Below the pieces are notes generated by a model. The model was given only the letters and a program-made list of their open reading frames with translations, was not told the origin of the DNA and made no database searches. The translations under genes and the position numbers were made by a program. Positions 6,102 to 10,179 of a stretch of 10,179 nucleotides of DNA are shown here, piece after piece. The DNA is taken from the NCBI GenBank assembly GCA_964485455.1, contig CAZAJU010000076.1, positions 1-10,179 of the forward strand, written 5' to 3'. This DNA comes from Tissierella_B sp964485455 (GTDB taxonomy: Bacteria > Bacillota > Clostridia > Tissierellales > Tissierellaceae). Position 1 is the stretch's first letter. Every line of letters begins with the position of its first letter.

Positions 6102-8483
6102 ATGTTAAGGCCATTAGCTCTAATTCTCATATCCTTAATACTTGGTATTATTACTTCATATTATTATATATTCGACACCTATCTGCTTTTTCTTGTTTTC
6201 ATAATTATCCTAATATCATTTATCATAGCAATTTTTTGGAAAAAAACTAATGATATTTGGATTATTATATTATTTTTCCTGATTGGAACTCTTATTACAA
6301 ATATAAAGGAAGAAAGTCCATTAGATAATTTCAGGGGAGTTCGCAAGGATTATATTGGGATAGTCCATGAAAGATTGGATTATAGCAATGATTATTCTAG
6401 ATATGTGGTTAAACTTCAAATGGATGGAGATAGTTCTATAAATGGTAAGGTGATATTGAGTATAAGAGGGGATAGGTATCTTAATCTTGGAGAAAAAGTC
6501 CATATAAATGGGATATTAAAGGAGCCTAATAAGAATACAAATCCTAAGCTGTTTAATCAAAAGCTCTACTTATTATCAAAAGGTATCCAAAATACTATGA
6601 GTGTAAATGATTATTCAGTCATACTCTTAGAAGAAAATAATAGTTTTATATATGAAGCGATTCAGGATTTCTCTGATAGTACTTTTTCGTTATTTAAACT
6701 TTACCTAAATGAAAGAAATGCTCAAATTATGACTAGTATAATTTTAGGAAAGTCAGACTTGCTTATGAATGAGGATATAGAATCCTACAGAGAACTAGGA
6801 CTAGCTCACGTGTTAGCAGTATCTGGATTACATATAGGTATTATAGCGGGTTTCCTTCTTTTTGTATTTTCAAGAATGGGTATGAAGAGAAAATATAATT
6901 TTATATTAAGCCTTGGGATAATATGGATTTATATCTTTTTAATAGGTTTTCCACCTTCTGCAATTAGGGCAGGCATTATGTTCACTATTCTTTATTTCTC
7001 TAAGGTAAGCCATGAGCCTTATGACGGATTAAATTCGATTTATGCTTCTATGATAATCTGCCTATTGATTAATCCTTATTGGTTATTTCATATAGGTTTT
7101 CAGCTTTCCTATGGTGCAGCTATATCCTTGTTGATCTTAAGTCCAAGGATAAATATATATCCAACAAGGATAAAAATTATTAAGACGGCCTTAACAATTT
7201 TGGGAGTAAACCTTGGGCTAATTCCTATTCAAAGCTATTATTTCAATAGCATCCCATTACTTGGAATCCTTTCAAACATACTAATAGTTCCATTTCTCTC
7301 CCTAGGACTAATTCTTGGAATGGTAATGATTTTATTCCAATTCGTCATTCCAATACTCAATATTGGAGTAGGAGCTATTTTGGATATTATATTGACTATG
7401 CAATATAAATTGGTGGAGTTTATCTATTCTAGCAACATAATCTCTATTTATATATTTTCTCCTGGTTTATGGGAAATAGGTCTTTATTACTCTTTTATAT
7501 TTATTCTATTTAGAAATATAGACATTAGAAGATGGCCTTTTGCAGCTATAAAATCCGTATTTTATTATTTATTAGTTCTAGTTCTAATATGGACAATAGA
7601 TTTAAGTTTTAAAGACAATATAGAGATAGACTTTATAGATGTAGGCCAGGGGGACAGCGTTCTAATAAAAACTCAAGATAAGAACTTTTTAATAGATACA
7701 GGGGGAAGTATCTTGAATTCCTTTGATATAGGTGAGAATATAACACTTCCATTTTTACAGAAGCAGGGGATTTTTAGGCTAGACGGTGTTATAATCACTC
7801 ATTTTGATGAAGATCACAGTCAAGGGATAAATGCTATTATGGAAAAGATAAGAATAAATAGTATATACTCTAGCTATATACCAAAGGCTGAAATATTACA
7901 AAATATAATAAGTAAGAATATCCCAATTAAGCTTCTTAAGAAGGGTGATTATATATTGTTGGATAACAATACTACCCTCCAAATATTATGGCCTTATAAT
8001 AATACTGAGGAATTAAGTGAAAATAATAAGTCTCTTGTACTTATTTTAAAGTATAAGGACTATAAGATACTCATAACAGGTGATATAGAAAAAGAAGTTG
8101 AGCTTATTTTGAAGGATACTTTAAACAAAGTCGATATTTTAAAGGTTTCTCATCACGGTAGCTCTACATCTACATCTCAAGAGCTATTAGATGTGATTCA
8201 GCCATCTCAAAGCATTATTTCCGTTGGAAGGAATAACAACTATTCCCACCCTAATGATGATGTGCTTAAGAGACTTCAATCCATAAAATCAAAGGTCTAT
8301 AGGACAGATGAGATGGGGATGATAAGGGTAACTTTTGATGATACATATAGTATTAATTCCTTTGTGAAGGAGGAGAATTTTTCGTTTCAGGAATTAGGCT
8401 ATTTTTCTATGTTAATTCTCTATTTTTTGGTATCATATATTTTAGTAAAGAAATACACTTGGAGGATGACACATGAACTATGA
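6102..8483 (+). CDS. comEC: ComEC/Rec2 DNA-uptake channel protein with metallo-beta-lactamase-like domain
   Basis: ComEC moves single-stranded DNA across the cytoplasmic membrane during transformation. The 793 residues run in family order. There are three N-terminal membrane helices (about 4-68), then a soluble DUF4131/OB-like part (about 75-170). The polytopic Competence domain follows, with VLAVSGLHIG (237-246) and GFPPSAIRAG (about 282-291). A metallo-beta-lactamase-like domain begins at DVGQGDS (513-519). It keeps DTGG (532-535), the H-x-D-x-D-H metal motif (H567, D569, D571, H572), ITGD and SHHGSS (H684, H685). A hydrophobic segment at about 766-782 suggests an extra C-terminal helix. 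AAAGGGAG at 6088-6095 precedes the ATG. The protein is full length and intact, but comEC alone does not show that the strain is naturally competent. Its last 11 nt overlap holA. Confidence 0.97.
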   Translation: MLRPLALILISLILGIITSYYYIFDTYLLFLVFIIILISFIIAIFWKKTNDIWIIILFFLIGTLITNIKEESPLDNFRGVRKDYIGIVHERLDYSNDYSRYVVKLQMDGDSSINGKVILSIRGDRYLNLGEKVHINGILKEPNKNTNPKLFNQKLYLLSKGIQNTMSVNDYSVILLEENNSFIYEAIQDFSDSTFSLFKLYLNERNAQIMTSIILGKSDLLMNEDIESYRELGLAHVLAVSGLHIGIIAGFLLFVFSRMGMKRKYNFILSLGIIWIYIFLIGFPPSAIRAGIMFTILYFSKVSHEPYDGLNSIYASMIICLLINPYWLFHIGFQLSYGAAISLLILSPRINIYPTRIKIIKTALTILGVNLGLIPIQSYYFNSIPLLGILSNILIVPFLSLGLILGMVMILFQFVIPILNIGVGAILDIILTMQYKLVEFIYSSNIISIYIFSPGLWEIGLYYSFIFILFRNIDIRRWPFAAIKSVFYYLLVLVLIWTIDLSFKDNIEIDFIDVGQGDSVLIKTQDKNFLIDTGGSILNSFDIGENITLPFLQKQGIFRLDGVIITHFDEDHSQGINAIMEKIRINSIYSSYIPKAEILQNIISKNIPIKLLKKGDYILLDNNTTLQILWPYNNTEELSENNKSLVLILKYKDYKILITGDIEKEVELILKDTLNKVDILKVSHHGSSTSTSQELLDVIQPSQSIISVGRNNNYSHPNDDVLKRLQSIKSKVYRTDEMGMIRVTFDDTYSINSFVKEENFSFQELGYFSMLILYFLVSYILVKKYTWRMTHEL

Positions 8484-9495
8484 CGATTTTACAAAAATTC
8501 TAAATAAGGAAGATTTAAGTTCATATTTATTTATAGGTGAGGAGGATTTTCTTATTAATGAATGCATAGATCTAGTGAAGAAGAAATATGTTTCAGAGGG
8601 TATGGAAACCCTAAATTACACCTTGCTTGATGGTAAGAATAACACCATTGATGATTTAATAAATTCCTGTGAAACACTTCCATTTATGGCTACAAAGAAA
8701 ATTGTAGTTCTAAAGGAGATTGGCTCGTTTTTTTCAAACGAGCAAGGCAATGATGAAATTTATGATTACCTTGATAACCTTGGAAATCATCTTATCCTGT
8801 TATTAGTTGATTCTGCAAATGAGTTGAAGAAGACTACGAAGATTTATAAATATTTTAATAAGCTTAATAGAGTAGTGGAATTTACAAAACTAAAAGGGAA
8901 GCCCCTCAATAGTTGGGTAGAGAAGATGGCGAAAAAATATAAGGTGAATATATCTACGGCTAATGTGAATTATTTTATTCAGCATAGTACATATCTTAGT
9001 AGAAATATTAATTCTACCCTATATGATTTGGAAAATGAGTTTATAAAAATCAAAAGCTATTGTAAAAATGGGGAAATTCAAAAGGAAGATATTGATTTTG
9101 TAATGATAAAGTCCTTGGATAGTAATATATTCGATTTACTAACTGCTGTAAGTAAAGGCGATGTAGATAGTTCCATAGCCATATTCGATACAATTTATCA
9201 TTCTAATGAACCAGTACAGAAGATTCTATTTATGATTACGAGACAGATGAGATTGATGCTAGGATATAATATTTATAGGGGTAAAGGCTATTCTGATGGA
9301 GAGATAATAGATAAGCTCCAGATTAAACCTTATGAATATCAAAAGATATCATTACAGTCAAGGAACCAATCTATTAAAGAACAGATGGGATATTTAGATC
9401 TGCTTTTACAAGTGGACAAAAAGCTTAAAACCAGCCCTGCAGATGAAAAAGTAGAGCTGGAGATTTTGTTGGTTAAATTATGTAAGAGAATTTAG
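8473..9495 (+). CDS. holA: DNA polymerase III subunit delta
   Basis: The delta subunit of the clamp loader opens the beta sliding clamp at primer-template junctions. The 340 residues match the normal family length. The N-terminal part has the characteristic LFIGEEDFLINE (19-30) and an IVVLKEIGSFF strand (about 76-86); there is no functional Walker A, as expected for delta. The C-terminal helical collar ends in LKTSPADEKVELEILLVKLC, typical of bacterial delta proteins. The ATG at 8473 is inside the end of comEC (11-nt overlap), with GGAGG at 8461-8465. The two genes are therefore co-transcribed and probably translationally coupled. The comEC-holA pair followed by reverse rpsT is common gene order in clostridia and bacilli and carries no obvious functional link. 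An 8-bp perfect hairpin within the gene (8723-8743) has no T-tract. Confidence 0.96.
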   Translation: MNYDDFTKILNKEDLSSYLFIGEEDFLINECIDLVKKKYVSEGMETLNYTLLDGKNNTIDDLINSCETLPFMATKKIVVLKEIGSFFSNEQGNDEIYDYLDNLGNHLILLLVDSANELKKTTKIYKYFNKLNRVVEFTKLKGKPLNSWVEKMAKKYKVNISTANVNYFIQHSTYLSRNINSTLYDLENEFIKIKSYCKNGEIQKEDIDFVMIKSLDSNIFDLLTAVSKGDVDSSIAIFDTIYHSNEPVQKILFMITRQMRLMLGYNIYRGKGYSDGEIIDKLQIKPYEYQKISLQSRNQSIKEQMGYLDLLLQVDKKLKTSPADEKVELEILLVKLCKRI

Positions 9496-9507
9496 GGCTG
9501 CTGGATG

Positions 9508-9534
9508 AAAAAAAACTCCGGAAGCCCGAAGTTT
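9508..9534 (-). terminator. Rho-independent terminator of rpsT
   Basis: Read on the reverse strand, a G/C-rich stem (9526-9532 with 9515-9521, GCTT tetraloop, A/T pairs extending it) is followed by a run of eight T. It begins within a few bases of the rpsT stop codon. On the plus strand the hairpin lacks a good T-tract, so termination of holA here would be weaker. Confidence 0.9.
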
Positions 9535-9537
9535 AAA

Positions 9538-9801
9538 TTACATTACTTTATTAAGTTTAGTTTGAAGTCTACTAACTTTTCTTGCTACAGCGTTCTTATG
9601 AACAATATTTTTCTGAGCTGCTCTTTTTAATTTCTTGTCAACAATCTTAAGAAGTAATTTTGCCTCTTCTAATTCGCCCTTTGATACAGCATTTTCAAAC
9701 TTCTTTATATATGTCTTAATTTCAGTTTTCTTACTTTTATTTAAAGCAGTTTTCTTCTCAGTAACTAGGATTCTCTTAACAGCAGATTTAATATTTGCCA
9801 A
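9538..9801 (-). CDS. rpsT: 30S ribosomal protein S20 (TTG start)
   Basis: S20 binds 16S rRNA early in 30S assembly. The protein is 87 residues, lysine/arginine-rich and helical, with the family start ANIKSAVKRI and conserved KKFENAV, AAQKNIVHKNAVARKVSRL and KLNK segments. The start is TTG at 9799-9801: it gives the conserved ANIKS N-terminus, the usual length, and sits 6 nt after AGGAGGTG on the reverse strand. An ATG at 9859-9861 would add 20 unrelated residues and overlap the -35 element, so it is rejected. E. coli rpsT also starts with UUG, and its translation is autoregulated by S20; similar control here is only an inference. The gene has its own promoter and terminator, converges with holA and diverges from gpr. 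Confidence 0.97.
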   Translation of the reverse strand: MANIKSAVKRILVTEKKTALNKSKKTEIKTYIKKFENAVSKGELEEAKLLLKIVDKKLKRAAQKNIVHKNAVARKVSRLQTKLNKVM

Positions 9802-9832
9802 TAGTTTCACCTCCTCTAATCTAACGAAGTTT

Positions 9833-9861
9833 ATTGTACCACGAACATGTATAAAATGCAA
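9833..9861 (-). promoter_or_regulatory. Strong sigma-A promoter of rpsT
   Basis: On the reverse strand TTGCAT (9856-9861) and TACAAT (9833-9838) are separated by 17 nt, and TGG directly before TACAAT makes it an extended -10. Transcription would start about 25 nt before the TTG start codon. This fits a highly expressed ribosomal protein gene. Confidence 0.8.
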
Positions 9862-9929
9862 GGATAAAAAATAGCAATATGGATAGAATTTAACATAGTT
9901 AGACTTTTTAATAGTAGGAGGAGATAGAT

Positions 9930-10179
9930 TTGTTTAATATTCATACGGATTTAGCAGTTGAAAGTAAGGAGATTTATGGTGAGGGAAGCAATAAGGAAAT
10001 AGAAGGAGTTAAAGTTGAGGTAGAAGAGAAGGGAAAGTATTCTGTTACCAGGGTTGAGGTACTGGATAAAAGTGGAATGGAACAAATGCGAAAGCCTATA
10101 GGTAAATATATAACTATAGAGGTTCCGGATCTTTGACAGTTGAATAATAAAAAAATCGATGAAGCCATTGAAAAGGCTT
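9930..10179 (+). pseudogene. gpr: gpr, spore germination protease, 5' part, interrupted by in-frame TGA and cut by the window edge
   Basis: GPR degrades small acid-soluble spore proteins during germination and is made as a zymogen in the forespore. The first 68 codons match its N-terminus: NIHTDLAVESKEIY (B. subtilis, as I recall it, has LIRTDLAVETKEAM), then KEIEGVKVEVEE, TRVEVLD and GKYITIEVPDL. The start is TTG at 9930, 6 nt after AGGAGGAG, and an in-frame stop lies just upstream. A TGA at 10134-10136 follows PDL. Beyond it the same frame stays open to the window end and reads QLNNKKIDEAIEKA, which resembles the polar helix that follows this point in GPR. The stop aligns with an Arg in the B. 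subtilis protein, so one CGA or AGA to TGA change would explain it. It may be a real nonsense mutation, a sequencing error, or a genuine early end. The identity as gpr is firm; its state is not. No convincing sigma-G promoter was found upstream. Confidence 0.75.

Noticed and set aside
8723..8743. Perfect 8-bp hairpin inside holA as a terminator or attenuator
   Set aside because: It has no T-tract on either side and lies within a conserved coding region; probably chance.
9802..9861. ATG start giving a 107-residue S20
   Set aside because: It would add 20 non-conserved residues and overlap the promoter, whereas TTG at 9799-9801 has the ribosome binding site and the conserved N-terminus.
9635..9874. 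Plus-strand 79-codon frame over rpsT
   Set aside because: It is the antisense of a clear S20 gene, with no family similarity.
10162..10179. Selenocysteine insertion element after the gpr TGA
   Set aside because: The stem is only 5 bp, it lacks the expected apical G/U motif, it is cut by the window edge, and GPR is not a known selenoprotein.

Overview
The window reads as chromosomal DNA from a low-GC, anaerobic, spore-forming Bacillota, most likely class Clostridia. The reasons are strong A/T bias, AAGGAGG-type ribosome binding sites, TTG starts, a ferrous-iron feoA-feoB-small winged-helix operon with Fur boxes, and the block comEC-holA-rpsT(reverse)-gpr, where gpr is the spore germination protease. 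I cannot name a genus. Nothing shows a prophage, transposon, CRISPR array, tRNA or rRNA.

Layout. Bases 1-484 hold no gene. They carry a strong terminator for something upstream of the window, three tandem 103-bp units that each fold into two hairpins, and the feo promoter with a Fur box. Bases 485-3016 are feoA, feoB and a cysteine-bearing FeoC-like winged-helix protein, closed by a terminator at 3043-3084. A second, perfect 7-1-7 Fur box lies between feoA and feoB. Next come two single genes: a fluoroacetyl-CoA-thioesterase-like hotdog protein (3150-3569) and a two-P-loop ATPase of unknown role (3723-4784). The ATPase converges on a reverse-strand alanyl-tRNA editing hydrolase (4790-5995), and one hairpin serves as terminator for both. 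The hydrolase and comEC (6102-8483) diverge from a short region with back-to-back promoters. holA overlaps the end of comEC. rpsT is on the reverse strand with a TTG start and its own promoter and terminator. The window ends inside gpr, whose frame is interrupted by TGA at 10134-10136.

How the genes fit together. The feo genes form one iron-responsive Fe(II) import unit: FeoB is the permease, FeoA its small partner, and the third protein a candidate Fe-S-binding regulator. The hydrolase clears Ser/Gly mischarged onto tRNA-Ala. ComEC, HolA and S20 serve DNA uptake, replication and translation, and their adjacency looks like ordinary conserved clostridial gene order.

Most of the window is conventional. 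The points most worth a second look are the structured 103-bp triplet repeat, the in-frame stop in gpr, the duplicated-P-loop ATPase, and the doubled Fur sites around feoA. I did not find convincing evidence of a wholly new multi-gene system.
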